The notes beneath the pieces were generated by a model that made no database searches, was not told the origin of the DNA, and saw only the letters and a program-made list of their open reading frames with translations. From Undaria pinnatifida (lineage: Eukaryota; Sar; Phaeophyceae; Laminariales; Alariaceae), in NCBI GenBank assembly GCA_012845835.1, contig JABAKD010000015.1, positions 6,539,974 through 6,603,973 on the forward strand: a DNA stretch of 64,000 nucleotides, read 5' to 3'. Position numbers and translations under genes: made by a program. Positions 46,143-59,509 of this stretch are shown piece after piece. How positions within the stretch are numbered: position 1 is the stretch's first letter; each line of letters starts with the position of its first letter.

Positions 46143-47250
46143 GAGAGAATTTGGGGCTGATTACTTGAACCAGCCTGTACCTCTGAGGTGATTGTGACAA
46201 CACCGACAGCCATGGGAACTGTAGTCAATGATCGCCTAGCAAGACAGATATTTGGCATTCCCATACCAGCGGTCATCACGCACCCACAGCAACGTATCGC
46301 GTGCCGCTCAGTGCGTTTCCGTGGAGTATATCCAGGAGACGTTTGGTATTTCGTCTCAAAATATTCCTTTGTGGAGATCTCGCACGAGCGTCGCTGGCCG
46401 AACGCGCCGTGTTGCATAGCCCAGGAGTGGGTTGCCCTGAATGTTCCCACTCTCGGATGAAGATTACGGGTGCCGTCACCCCATCCCATATTGCCCTGAA
46501 GCTTCCTACGGCCGGACGATCACACCCTCGCTTACATCATATTTGCAACCGTTGCGTTGGTCTGGTTTGTTCACGATATAATTTGTCGTGCCAGGACGAC
46601 CAGGAGTCTGCCGGGGACACCGACGAGGCGTCTGGGTCGTCCGGCAGCGACGCCGAGGCAAGAAATAATCATAGAGGAAATTGATAGGGCAACTCTGAGC
46701 TTCTTGTGACAGCACCAACTACCGTGGGGAACTATATTCGATATTCGAGGGTCGTACATTAGCATGCAAAGTTGGCTTGATGATATATACCCAAGGCCAC
46801 CAAGTGCGACCATCCCGGCAACCTTTCATGTATGGCTCGATTTAATCTGCATCAACCCTCTCGTTACTCCTCCACGGCGCATTTTTCTGTTTTTCGTGCG
46901 GGCCTCATACGATGGTCGCTTGGCGTAGGTGCCGAAGTACATGGCTGCGAAAGAGGCCGATTTGAAAGTTCCTACGCCTAGCTGAAGGACACCGGTGCAG
47001 CCATCCTCGCCTGTATTGTCTTTGCAACCATTGGTTTGGTGGTGTTTGTGCGCGATATCACTGGTCGTGCCAGAGTGGCGCGTGCTCTTCCGGGGATACC
47101 GGTGGCGAAACCCTCGTCGAATCTGAACCGGCCGGTGGCCAGAGAACGGTGTGAAGATGTTCGGAAGCACGTTGTGTGCGAAGGCTGAGAGCCTTGTCGC
47201 TGCACCCAATGATCACGAGGAGCTGTAGTGGAGATTTATACCTTACACTG
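46143..47250 (+). pseudogene. Decayed modules 1 and 2 of the array-unit gene
   Basis: Open pieces in shifting frames are conserved in all units: one with VIVTTPTAMGTVV, GIPIPAVITHPQQ and ISHERRW (46188-46460); one with CPECSH, HICNRCVGLVCSRYNLSCQD and an acidic tail (46301-46684); and a second module with VCARYHWSCQ (about 47010-47080). The homologous peptide of module 2 in unit 2 (51156-51377, VTAPTTVGNYIRYSRSYISM) is open because of a 1-bp difference. The Cys-x2-Cys and VCxRYxxxC pattern suggests zinc binding. Frame changes shared by all units mean either old decay or introns I cannot place. Confidence 0.45.
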
Positions 47251-47475
47251 GGCAGTTGACATCACGCATGCTCGCCAATCACGCACAATACTTCGGAAAC
47301 GATCATGAGAAATGTGCTGGAATCACTCTGCGCTCGTTGCGAAGGCACCAACTACTATGCGAAGCGGAAACCGAGTAGTGGTAACATACAAAGCATGAAC
47401 AGTTGGCGTTACGATAGCTGCGGACACAGAACGTTAAAAATATGCTGTAGTTCAACCTGTTGCATTGCAGTCTGA

Positions 47476-48590
<1,115 letters not shown>

Positions 48591-49433
48591 GTTTTTCCTG
48601 ATGCTTCGTCAGTCAATCTTTCTAGGAGAATGTGGACCACTTTAGCCAAACAAGTTATTTGGGGAAAAAATAATAGAACCACCCCCCGCGGAAATCAGAC
48701 CTCGGGATGGACGCGTAGAACACGTGTGCAAAGTTTCAGGGTCTGCCTGGACATTTGGAGTTTCGTGCGTAGAACTGAGTAAGATACGTTATTTCCTTTA
48801 AATGACGTGGTTTTAGTTGTAGGATCCAGTTTTTTCGCTAGATTCTGCATAGCGTTGAACACAGGCAGGTCGCATCTTCAATCATTTTAGATAAACGTTA
48901 TTCAGACATGCCTTGGAGTACGTCCGTTCGGGTCGTGCAAAATGCGGTGCGATTTGTTTTTCGCCCCCGCTTGGAAAAATCCTGAATATCGTTGACAACG
49001 TTGAAGGCCTGTCATTGGTCGATACGAGTTTCGCTCCTAGAGACAGCCCGAGGCCGTTCAAAAAACAAACTGGCTATGTCACCCTCTTCCGCTAGCCACG
49101 GGGGTCGGTGTTATACCAAATATTCATTATTTGACTAGATACTGCAAGCGGTATTGGTGGGGGAGAGAATTTGGGGCTGATTACTTGAACCAGCCTGTAC
49201 CTCTGAGGTGATTGTGTCAACACCGACAGCCATGGGAACTGTAGTCGATGATCGCCTAACAAGACAGATATTTGGCATTCCCATACCAGCGGTCATCACG
49301 CACCCACAGCAAGGTATCGCGTGCCGCTCAGTGCGTTCCGTGGAGTATATCCAGGAGACCTTTGGCTTTTCGTCTCAAAATATTCCTTTGTGGAGATCTC
49401 ACACGAGCGTCGCTGGCCGTAGGCGCCGTGTTA

Positions 49434-50167
49434 CACACCAGTCCGACAACGAATATAAGCTCGATCTGGGAAACAATAAATATAAGCTCGATTCAGGTAC
49501 AGTCGAAATGAGGCCATACAGCAGCATTACAAGCATGAAAATCATTCAGTACGCATTTGGGGGAGGGGATGTTTGAATTTGTTTTTGGGGTCAGGGCCGA
49601 GTTCTTTGGCGAGAGCCCTCTGCGTGGTTCGGTTTTTGCTAGTGGCACAGACTCAATGAATTCGAGAATCTTGGCTGTGTCGATGCCTTTGCGGCCAGAA
49701 TTCTGGTACCGCCTGTTGCGGAGGTCGATGTCGGCACCGTCAGCCTTTTGCTGCTTGTACCGCTTCCACGTGCGCAGGATCTGGTACCGGGAGCAAGCAA
49801 ACTTTTTTGGCCGCGTTGTTGACGTCGTGCTTGCCGAGGACCCCATCATCTTTGCTAGATGCTCGATTAATCGATGCCTCTGTATTTCGTTCAGATTGTT
49901 GGGGCGCACTATCTCCCGAGCACTTCCAGAAACTGGCATCTCCCACCCAAGATGAGAATGCCTTCAACCGGCGATGGCCGCGCGGGAGCTCTGTTTGCTG
50001 GTTGGTGGGGTGCCACGAGCGAGGGTGTAACCTCGACGTTCTGGAAAAACTTGTTTTTGAGAGTTCCAGTGAGATTCCCAGGAATCCGGTGCAAAAAACG
50101 GGGTCACAAAAAACGCAAAACAGCAGGAGTTATGCCGCTTTTTTCCAGATCGAGCTTCTATTCGTTG
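49434..50167 (-). mobile_element. Tc1/mariner-like element, internally truncated
   Basis: Inverted ends CAACGAATATAAGCTCGATC (left, about 49447) and its complement (right, about 50146-50166, one difference) bracket about 730 bp present in no other unit. The transposase relic inside is read on the minus strand. No DDE catalytic region is present. The right TIR abuts the inverted arm of the palindrome. Confidence 0.7.
49557..49939 (-). pseudogene. Mariner-like transposase N-terminal region (fragment)
   Basis: The minus-strand translation has a first helix region with NLNEIQRHRLIEHL, a YQILRTWKRYKQ helix-turn-helix end, a basic SGRKG linker, and LEFIESVPLAKTE followed, after a one-base shift, by TQRALAKELG. 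This order (two HTH motifs, basic linker, then VPL...R.L..LG) is that of Tc1/mariner DNA-binding domains. The catalytic half is missing. Confidence 0.6.
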
Positions 50168-51576
50168 TCAGATTCTACGCGGGTATCGCCACCGGTATTC
50201 ACGGAAGAGCCCGTGCCACTCTGGCACGACCAGTGATATTGCGTACAAACACCACCAAACCAATTGTGGGCAAAGACAATACAAGCGAGGATGGCTGCAC
50301 CGGTGTCCTTCAGCTAGGCGTAGGGACTTTCAAATCGGCCTCTTTCGTAGCCATGTACCTCGGCACCTACGCCAAGCGACCATCGTATGAAGCCCGCACG
50401 AAAAACAGAAAATGCAACGTGGGGGAGCAACGAGAGCGTTGATGCAGACTAGATCGAGCCTCACATGAAAGGTTGCCGGGATGGTCGTACTTGGTGGTCT
50501 TGGGTATGTATCGTCATGCCAACTTTGCATGCTAATGTACGACCCTCGAATATCGAATATAGTTCCCCACGGTAGTTGGTGCTGTCACAAGAAGCTCAAA
50601 GTTCCCCTATCAATTTCCTCTATGATTATTTCTTGCCTCGGTGTCGCTGCCTGACGACCCAGACGCCTCGCCGGTGTCCCCGGAAGACTCCTGGTCGTCC
50701 TGGCACGACCAATAATATCATGACCAAACCAGAGCAACGCAACGGTTGCAAATATGATATGAGCGAGAGTGTGATCGCCCGGCCGTAGGAAGCTTCAGGG
50801 CAATATGGGCTGGGGTGACGGCACCCGTAATGTTCATCCGAGAGTGGGAACTTTCAGGGCAACCCATTCCTGGGCTATGGGTTGCCCTGAATGTTCCCAC
50901 TCTCGGATGAAGATTACGGGTGCCGTCACCCCAGCCCATATTGCCCTGAAGCTTCCTACGGCCGGACGATCACACCCTCGCTTACATCATATTTGCAACC
51001 GTTGCGTTGGTCTGGTTTGGTCACGATATAATTTGTTGCGCCATGACGACCAGGAGTCTGCCGGGGATATCGGCGAGGCGTCTGGGTCGTCCGGCAGCAA
51101 CACCGAGGCAAGAAATAATCATAGAGGAAATTGATAGCGGAACTTTGAGCTTCTTGTGACAGCACCAACTACCGTGGGGAACTATATTCGGTATTCGAGG
51201 TCGTACATTAGCATGCAAAGTTGGCATGACGATACATACCCAAGACCACCAAGTACGACCATCCCGGCAACCTTTCATGTATGGCTCGATCTAGTCTGCA
51301 TCAACGCTCTCGTTACTCCTCCACGGCGCATTTTTCTGTTTTTCGTGCGGGCCTCTTACGATGGTCGCTTGGCGTAGGCGCCGAAGTACATGGCTGCGAG
51401 AGAGACTGGTTTGAAAGTTCCTACGCCTAGCTGAAGGACACCGGTGCAGCCATCCTCGCCTGTATTGTCTTTGTCACCATTGTTTTGGTCGTGTTTGTGC
51501 GCGATATCACTGGTCGTGCCAGAGTGGCACGGGCTCTTCCGTGGATACCGGTGGCGAAACCCTCGTAGAATCTGAA
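50168..51576. repeat. Palindrome in unit 2, arms of about 700 bp
   Basis: The left arm (50168-50866) is an inverted copy of unit sequence equivalent to the right arm (50878-51576), with an 11-bp centre TTCCTGGGCTA. The outer edge of the left arm ends exactly at the mariner-like TIR. Arms are highly similar but not identical. Confidence 0.9.
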
Positions 51577-51924
51577 CCGGCCGGTGGCCAGAGAACGGTG
51601 TGAAGATGTTCGGAAGCACGTTGTGTGCGAAGGCTGAGAGCCTTGTCGCTGCATCCAATCATCACGAGGGGCTGCAGTGGAGATTTATACCTTATATTGG
51701 GCAGTTGACATCACGCATGCTCGCCTACCACGCGCAATACTTCGGAAACGATCATGAGAAATGTGCTGCAATCACTCTGCGCTCGTTGCGAAGGCACCAA
51801 CTACCATGCGAAGCGGAAACCGAGTAGTGGTAACATACAAAGCATGAACAGTTGGCGTTACGATAGCTGCGGACACACAACGTTAAATATATGCTGTAGT
51901 TCAACCTGTTGCATTGCAGTCTGA

Positions 51925-52514
51925 ATGCGAGGTTTGTTTCTCCACGGCATACAATTCTTACTGTATGCATATTCCACACGGTCGTCGCTGGCTGTCTGCA
52001 GTCACTGCAAATCATGTATTTTCCCTAAGCATTCCTACCTCCGGATTAAGAACCCCGATCGCGTCACCCAAGCTCATACCGCTTTTTCCTTTCTCACCGT
52101 GGCCTTGTTTGTTCGTGATACTACTTCTCAATCGATCGATGCTCTCTGTGGGCGCTGTAGCACATGTCGAAAGGAAACGGCTGTTCTGGAATCGTCTAAG
52201 TCTGTTGAAGCGTACCGGTACTGCCACCCTTGCCCCGATGACGCATTCATATTGCCCTTTCCGACACGTATGCGGTCGCGATATCACTTCTTGTGCCAGA
52301 GCGGGGCCGATAAAGCTAAAGGCGCCGGTGGAGTACCTGGGGCGTCCGGTTTGAATGGAAAGGTACGAAACGGTCATATGAAAGTTGCTATTACAGGATA
52401 CAGGCTGGTTCACGTTGAAAACCCCAAATGTATTTCCCCGAATATCTACGCCGTATTCGATTCCGACCGTGAAATTTTGTCAACGTCTTCTATGTGCCCT
52501 TACGAAGACATCAC

Positions 52515-52585
<71 letters not shown>

Positions 52586-52839
52586 GCTGTTGTTGTTGTT
52601 GTTGTTGTTGTTGGTGTTGTTGTGATCGACGTCGTTGTTGTTGTTGTATTTTCACCTGGTTTTACGTCAGTTTACATTTTTCGGAGATAACGGACCACTT
52701 TAGCCAAACAATTTTCTGGGGGAAAAGTAACAAAGAAACCCCCCCCGGAGGTCAGACCTCGGGATGGACGCGTAGAATACATGTGCAAAATTTCAGGGTC
52801 TACCTGGACATTTGGAGTTTTGTGCGCAGAACTGAGTAA
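51925..52839 (+). CDS. Cysteine-rich protein with C-terminal poly-Cys tract (array-unit gene, best copy)
   Basis: A 304-codon ORF, the only copy of this frame in the array that is uninterrupted. Visible features in order: a hydrophobic FLHGIQFLLYAY start, a C-x2-C-x2-C knuckle (CSHCKSC), TVALFVRDTTSQ, a second C-x2-C-x2-C (CGRCSTC), YCHPCPDD, RYHFLCQ, then a domain with GYRLVHVENPKC and SSMCPYEDIT, and about 28 consecutive Cys from the TTG tract. Paired Cys suggest zinc binding. The same frame is open upstream as far as CARCEGTNYHAKRK but is cut by TGA just before the first ATG; units 3 and 4 have CAA there. I recognise no family. It may be a relic whose frame is intact by chance. Confidence 0.4.
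52515..52647 (+). repeat. (TTG)n tract of unit 2, short type
   Basis: About 130 bp of nearly pure TTG triplets followed by the subtype-B flank TTTTCACCTGGTTTTACGTC. Confidence 0.95.
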
Positions 52840-54352
52840 GGTACGTTATTTCCTTTAAATGACGTTTTTTAGTTGTAGGATCCAGTTTTTTGGCTAGACT
52901 CTGCTTAGTGTTGAACACAGGCAGGTCAGATCTTCAATCAGTTTTGATAAACGTTATTCAGACATGTCTCGGAGTACGTCCGTTCGGGTTGTGAAAAATG
53001 CGGCGCCATTTGTTTTTCGCCCCCGCTTGGAAAAATACTGAATATTGTTGAAATAGTTGATAGCATGTCATTGGTCGATACGAGTTTCGCTCCTAGAGAC
53101 AGCCCGAGGCCGTTCAAAAAACAAACTGGCCATGTCATCCTCTTCCGCTAGCCATGGGGGTCAGCATGATGTCAATTATATTTATAATTTGACTAGAGAT
53201 TGCGAGCGGCATTCGTGGGGGAGAGAATTTGGGGGTTATCACTTGAACAAGCCTGTACCTCTGAGGTGATTGTGACAATACCGACAGCCATGGGAACTGT
53301 AGTCGATGATCGCCTAACAAGACAGATATTTGGCATTCCTATACCAGCGGTCATCACGCACCCAGAGCAACGTATCGCGTGCCGTTCGGTGCGTTTCCGT
53401 GGAGTATATACAGGAGATGTTTGGCTTTTCCACCCAAAACATTCCTTTGTGGAAATCTCACACGAGGCGCCGTGTTGCATAGCCCAGGAATGGGTTGCCC
53501 TGAATGTTCCCACTCTCGGATGAACATTACGGGTGCCGCTACCCCATCCCATATTGCCCTGAAGCTTCCTACGGCCGGACGATCACACCCTCGCTTACAT
53601 CATATTTGCAACCGTTGCGTTGGTCTGGTTTGTTCACGATATAATTTGTTGCGCCAGGACGATCAGGAGTCTTCCGGGGACACCGGCGAGGCGTCTGGGT
53701 TGTCAGGCAGCAACGCCGAGGCAAGAAATAATCATAGAGGGAATTGATAGGGCAACTCTGAGCTCCTTGTGACAGCACCAACTACTGTGGGGAACTATAT
53801 TCGATATTCGAGGGTCGTACATTAGCATGCAAAGTTGGCATGACGATACATACCCAAGGCCACCAAGTACGACCATCCCGGCAACCTTTCATGTATGGCT
53901 CGATCTAGTCTGCATCAACGCTCTCTTTTCTCCTCCACGGCGCAATTTTCCGTTTTTCGTGCGGGCCTCATACGATGGTCGCTTGGCGTAGGCGCCGACG
54001 TACATGGCTGCAAAAGAGGCCGATTTGAAAGTTCCTGCGCCTAGCTGAAGGACACCGGTGCAGCCATCCTCGCTTGTATTGTCTTTGCAACCATTGTTTT
54101 GGTCGTGTTTGTACGCGATATCACTGGTCGTGCCAGAGTGGCGCGTGCTCTTCCGGGGATACCGGTGGCGAAACCCTCGTCGAATCTAAACCGGCCGGTG
54201 GCCAGAGAACGGTGTGAAGATGTTCGGAAGCACGTTGTGTGCGAAGGCTGAGAGCCTTGTCGCTACACCCAATTATCACGAGGAGGTGTAGTGGACATTT
54301 ATACCCTTTTTCGGGCGGTTGCCATCACGCATGCTCGCCTACCACGCACAAT

Positions 54353-56520
54353 TCTGCGGTATTCTTCAACTCTGTTACCAATCGTTCCATTTATGTATTG
54401 GATTGGATGAGGCTTCCTGCTCCCGCAGAAGGTCCTCACCTGTGGATACACCACCCGCGCTGAGGGTGCCTTCGGTCGAAGTGCCCTCAGCGCAGCAGTA
54501 TTTCCTAAGGGAAATGAACACAACTGTTAAAAAAATACCCAGTGTAGGGTGGGTGGGATGGTCTTGACTTTTTCCGCTCCTCGCTGGTATCTCGTCGACG
54601 ATTCCGGGGACTATAACACGAGTGAGCTCGCTTCATAGACAGTCCTAGTAATTGGTAGCAAACATATGGTTCCAACTTTTGTGCCAACCGTGGGAACCTG
54701 AAGTTGGTTGACGATATTACTGCGGTATTCTATAACTCTGTTACCGATGATTTCATTCAAGTATTGGATTGGATGAGGCTTCCTGCTCCCGCCGGTGGTC
54801 CCACCCGAACTTCTCTCTTTTCTGACCACCAGCCTGGAGCCATGTTACCTCAACCCACCCAAATTTTCAGTACTTAAAATGGAACTTCGGCGAGCATGCA
54901 GCAAAATCTTCCGCGAAAGCCGGTGACAGTGGTAAGTCGGAGGCATCGGCACAAGCCTGCTCCCGTTGCCGCTTAGCTTGCTACTCTCGTACTAGTGGTA
55001 GACCCACTATAGTATCGTGCCATGCTCTCCGTCTTCCAGCCGCCCATGTGCATGATCTCATCCATTGGGGTTCCTGCTAGCGACTTACTCAGGGAACCGC
55101 CTGAGCGAAATGAATGCATTGTAAACTTGCTGGGCAGCCCGGCCGCTCGCAGGTGCCCCTGCAGCGCTGTGACCATGCGCGGCGCAGTCAGCGCGACGTC
55201 TCCCCGACCCCCACCTGGCAAAACTACCGGAAACCAATGTCCTTTGGCGAGGTCCCAACCGACACTATACGCTGCCGAAATGTATTCCGTGACCCCCCGG
55301 AACGCACAAATTTGAGGGCATTCGTTGTCCGCCAACACCACGACTGCCTCGCTAGACTTTCTCAACGTCTTTCCAAATCGAAAGTTAAAGATCAGCCCCC
55401 TAGACTGAGCAAGGCGCAGAACCTGTGATCCTTTAGTGAAGGACAGGTCGTGCCCCCGCCTCATAGAAGCAAATGCTAGAGAATACAAGGCGACGTCCCT
55501 AGTGCTAGCAATCCGCTGAGCCAAAGACTCACGAGCTGCGCCCGTGATCGCATGTCTTCCAGTAACTCGGCCGCCACGTGCGCTAACATGGGGTTCGCTT
55601 GGTTAACCGGGATTCCTACCCGCTTCTGCTCTACACTAACGTACGAGAGGTAGGCGTCGACCAGCTGACTCGAGCAAGGGTTACCGAGCTTCCCAACCGG
55701 GTCCTAATCCTCCCCCCTGCCGAGCTGCTCCCGGTAGGCCATTTTCAACTTAGATACTTTGCCTTTGTCGAGCGAATTGGCCGCATATCGTTGTGCGCAG
55801 TTCGTAGCAGCCGGGCAGTCATCGGCGGTGTTGGAGCCAACGTTGAAGCATGACACGTCGTGCACCCAAGTGGTACCCTTCCCGTGTGCGTCGAGGTAGC
55901 AACACCAAGCAAACACATCGTGATCGGTCCCAGATTCCCACCCGCGAAGCCCAGCAGAATAGGCGTGGAGGAATGCATCGAAATCATCGGCCACCTTGGA
56001 CTTCCGTTGTTGCCGGGGCTGTTCCGCCATACCTGCTAGCACCGCGTCGCGACGGGCCCGCAGTTTAGCCAGATCAATCTGGACCGGTGGTACCCTAGGA
56101 TCCCGCGGGACCGGTGGTCCACGGTGCGGAGGTGTGCCGCAATGCCAACAAAAGTTAAACTGCAGCAGGTTCGACGAGTAACACTTGATGCAGAGCTCTT
56201 GCCGCATAAAGCTCCCGACTCGGCTGGATGCCCGTGAGAACGGCCTCCCCCCCCCGAGATGTCGTGAGGCACTCTGCACAGACCAGTACGGACACCCAAC
56301 AGACAACGAAAACGCAGAAATGGAAAATAACATTCAGCCATCGCGGAAATCCACCTCGTATGCTACCATGGGCCACCTGGGGTACCACCACTCTTTGAGG
56401 GTGCCGTCCTGACTAGGCCACTTGAATGCACCCTTTTGATCCCTCCTGGCCACAACCCTAGATCGGACCGTGGCCTGTTTCGCCTGCGGAAACCAATACG
56501 CTTTTGTATCCGGGACGACC
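54353..56520 (-). mobile_element. Tyrosine-recombinase transposon, copy 1
   Basis: Unit sequence is interrupted after CCACGCACAAT (ends 54352) and resumes at GCGCACAATACTTCGG (56521), so CGCACAAT is repeated at both ends as a target duplication or recombination site. Near the left end a 75-bp segment with GTATTGGATTGGATGAGGCT occurs twice (about 54354 and 54720). The only gene is a recombinase on the minus strand. No RT or DDE transposase is present, so it resembles Crypton-like YR elements more than DIRS retroelements. Confidence 0.8.
54973..56207 (-). pseudogene. Zinc-ribbon tyrosine recombinase, copy 1 (broken)
   Basis: Starting at the ATG at 56207, the N-terminus has a zinc ribbon (CIKCYSSNLLQFNFCWHCG), then a core-binding domain, then the catalytic part with RRGHDLSFTKGS, HSFRSGGSLSKSLAG, HMGGWKTE and MARYYSG. 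Two lesions separate it from a working gene: TAG at about 55704-55706, where copy 2 has TGG, and a one-base loss near 55527 relative to copy 2. The last open part is 54973-55524. Confidence 0.88.
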
Positions 56521-57304
56521 GCGCACAATACTTCGGAAACGATCATGAGAAATGTGATGGAATCACTCTGCGCTCGTTGCGAAGGCACCAACTACTATGC
56601 GAAGCGGAAACCGAGTAGTGGTAACATACAAAGCATGAACAGTTGGCGCTACGATAGCTGCGGACACAGAACGTTAAATATATGCTGTAGTTCAACCTGT
56701 TGCATTGCAGTCCAAATGCGAGGTTTGGTTCTCCACGGCATACAATTCTTACTGTATGCGTATTTCACACGGTCGTCGCTGGCTGTCTGCAGTCACTGCA
56801 AATCATGTATTTTCCCTAAGCATTCCTACCTCCGGATTAAGAACCCCGATCGCGTCACCCAAGCTCATACCGCTTTTTCCTTTCTCACCGTGGCCTTGTT
56901 TGTTCGTGATACTACTTCTCAATCGATCGATGCTCTCTGTGGGCGCTGTAGCACATGTCGAAGGAAACGGCTGTTCTGGAATCGTCGGAGTCTGTTGAAG
57001 CGTACCGGTACTGCCACCCTTGCCCCGATGACGCATTCATATTGCCCTTTCCGACACGTATGCGCTCGCAATATCACTTCCTGTGCCAGAGCGGGGCCAA
57101 CAAGGCTAATGGCGCCGGTGGAGTATCTGGGACGTCCGGTTTGAATGGAAAGGTACAAAACGGTCATATGAAAGGTGGTATTATAAGATACAGGCTGGTT
57201 CACGTTGAAAACCCTAAATGTATTTCCCCGAATATCCACGCCGTATTCGATTCAGACCGTGAAATTTTGTCAACGTCTTCTATGTGCCCTTACGAAGACA
57301 TCAC

Positions 57305-57387
<83 letters not shown>

Positions 57388-57434
57388 CTTGTTGTCGTCG
57401 TCGTCGTTGTTGTTGTTGTTGTTGTCGTTGTCGA

Positions 57435-57486
<52 letters not shown>

Positions 57487-57530
57487 CTTGTTCTTGTTGT
57501 TGTTGTTGTTGTCGTTGTCGTCGTTGTTGA
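56521..57530 (+). pseudogene. Cys-rich ORF of array unit 3, frameshifted
   Basis: The upstream part (SLCARCEGTNYYAKRK, then YDSCGHRTLNICCSSTCC) is open straight into the CSHCKSC and CGRCSTC knuckles because the position that is TGA in units 1 and 2 is CAA here. A one-base loss near 56960 then shifts the frame; the rest continues at 56955-57530. The frame is also fused at its left end to transposon sequence. Confidence 0.6.
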
Positions 57531-57791
57531 TGTTGTTGTTGTTGTTGTTGTTGTCGTTGTTGATGTTGTTATTGTTGTTGTTGTCGTCGTCGTTGTTGAT
57601 GTTGTTGTCGTTGTTGTTGTTGTTGTTATTGTTGTGGTCGACTTTGTTGTTGTTGTTGTTGTTGTTGTTGGTGGTGGTGTTGTTGTTGTTGTTGTTGTTT
57701 TTGTTGTTGTTTTTGTTGTTGTTGTTGTTGTTGTTGTTGTTGATGATGATGTTGTTGTTGTTGTGGTCGACGTTGTTGATGTTGGTGTTGT
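57305..57791 (+). repeat. (TTG)n tract of unit 3, long type
   Basis: About 490 bp with the same pattern of interruptions as unit 1 (TCGTCGTCG blocks, GTGGTCGACTTTG, GATGATGATG), differing mainly in the number of perfect TTG triplets. Confidence 0.95.
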
Positions 57792-59509
57792 GTTTTTCCT
57801 GATGCTTCGTCAGTCAATCTTTCTAGGAGAATGTGGACCACTTTAGCCAAACAAGTTATTTGGGGAAAAAATAATAGAACCACCCCCCGCGGAAATCAGA
57901 CCTCGGGATGGACGCGTAGAACACGTGTGCAAAGTTTCAGGGTCTGCCTGGACATTTGGAGTTTCGTGCGTAGAACTGAGTAAGATACGTTATTTCCTTT
58001 AAATGACGTGGTTTTAGTTGTAGGATCCAGTTTTTCCGCTAGATTCTGCATAGCGTTGAACACAGGCAGGTCGCATCTTCAATCATTTTAGATAAACGTT
58101 ATTCAGACATGCCTTGGAGTACGTCCGTTCGGGTCGTGCAAAATGCGGTGCGATTTGTTTTTCGCCCCCGCTTGGAAAAATCCTGAATATCGTTGACAAC
58201 GTTGAAGGCCTGTCATTGGTCGATACGAGTTTCGCTCCTAGAGACAGCCCGAGGCCGTTCAAAAAATAAACTGGCTATGTCACCCTCTTCCGCTAGCCAC
58301 GGGGGTCGGTGTTATACCAAATATTCATTATTTGACTAGATACTGCAAGCGGTATTGGTGGGGGAGAGAATTTGGGGCTGATTACTTGAACCAGCCTGTA
58401 CCTCTGAGGTGATGGTGTCAACACCGACAGCCATGGGAACTGTAGTCGATGATCGCCTAACAAGACAGATATTTGGCATTCCCATACCAGCGGTCATCAC
58501 GCACCCACAGCAAGGTATCGCGTGCCGCTCAGTGCGTTCCGTGGAGTATATCCAGGAGACCTTTGGCTTTTCGTCTCAAAATATTCCTTTGTGGAGATCT
58601 CACACGAGCGTCGCTGGCCGTAGGCGCCGTGTTGCATAGCCCAGGAGTGAGTTGCCCTGAATGTTCCCACTCTCGGATGAACATTACGGGTGCCGCTACC
58701 CCATCCCATATTGCCCTGAAGCTTCCTACGGCCGGACGATCACACCCTCGCTTACATCATATTTGCAACCGTTGCGTTGGTCTGGTTTGTTCACGATATA
58801 ATTTGTTGCGCCAGGACGATCAGGAGTCTTCCGGGGACACCGGCGAGGCGTCTGGGTCGTCAGGCAGCAACGCCGAGGCAAGAAATAATCATAGAGGGAA
58901 TTGATAGGGCAACTCTGAGCTCCTTGTGACAGCACCAACTACTGTGGGGAACTATATTCGATATTCGAGGGTCGTACATTAGCATGCAAAGTTGGCATGA
59001 CGATACATACCCAAGGCCACCAAGTACGACCATCCCGGCAACCTTTCATGTATGGCTCGATCTAGTCTGCATCAACGCTCTCTTTTCTCCTCCACGGCGC
59101 AATTTTCCGTTTTTCGTGCGGGCCTCATACGATGGTCGCTTGGCGTAGGCGCCGACGTACATGGCTGCAAAAGAGGCCGATTTGAAAGTTCCTGCGCCTA
59201 GCTGAAGGACACCGGTGCAGCCATCCTCGCTTGTATTGTCTTTGCAACCATTGTTTTGGTCGTGTTTGTACGCGATATCACTGGTCGTGCCAGAGTGGCG
59301 CGTGCTCTTCCGGGGATACCGGTGGCGAAACCCTCGTCGAATCTGAGCCGGCCGGTGGCCAGAGAACGGTGTGAAGATGTTCGGAAGCACGTTGTGTGCG
59401 AAGGCTGAGAGCCTTGTCGCTACACCCAATCATCACGAGGAGGTGTAGTGGACGTTTATACCCTTTTTCGGGCGGTTGCCATCACGCATGCTCGCCTACC
59501 ACGCACAAT

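Larger units (their letters stand above)
49090..53145 (+). repeat. Array unit 2 (subtype B, with mariner-like insert and palindrome)
   Basis: Starts almost identically to unit 4 (to about 49432), is interrupted by a TIR element, then by an inverted copy of its own middle part, and ends with a short (TTG)n tract and the subtype-B flank. Without the insert and inverted arm it is about 2.6 kb. Confidence 0.9.
53146..58290 (+). repeat. Array unit 3 (subtype A, with YR transposon)
   Basis: A unit with a 2.17-kb transposon inserted at 54353. Its (TTG)n tract and 3' flank are nearly identical to unit 1, not to its neighbours units 2 and 4. Confidence 0.93.

Noticed and set aside
52361-52395. A 35-nt intron (GTACGA...TTACAG) in the unit gene
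   Set aside because: Too short for this genome, whose supported introns exceed 750 bp, and the unit-2 frame is open without removing it.
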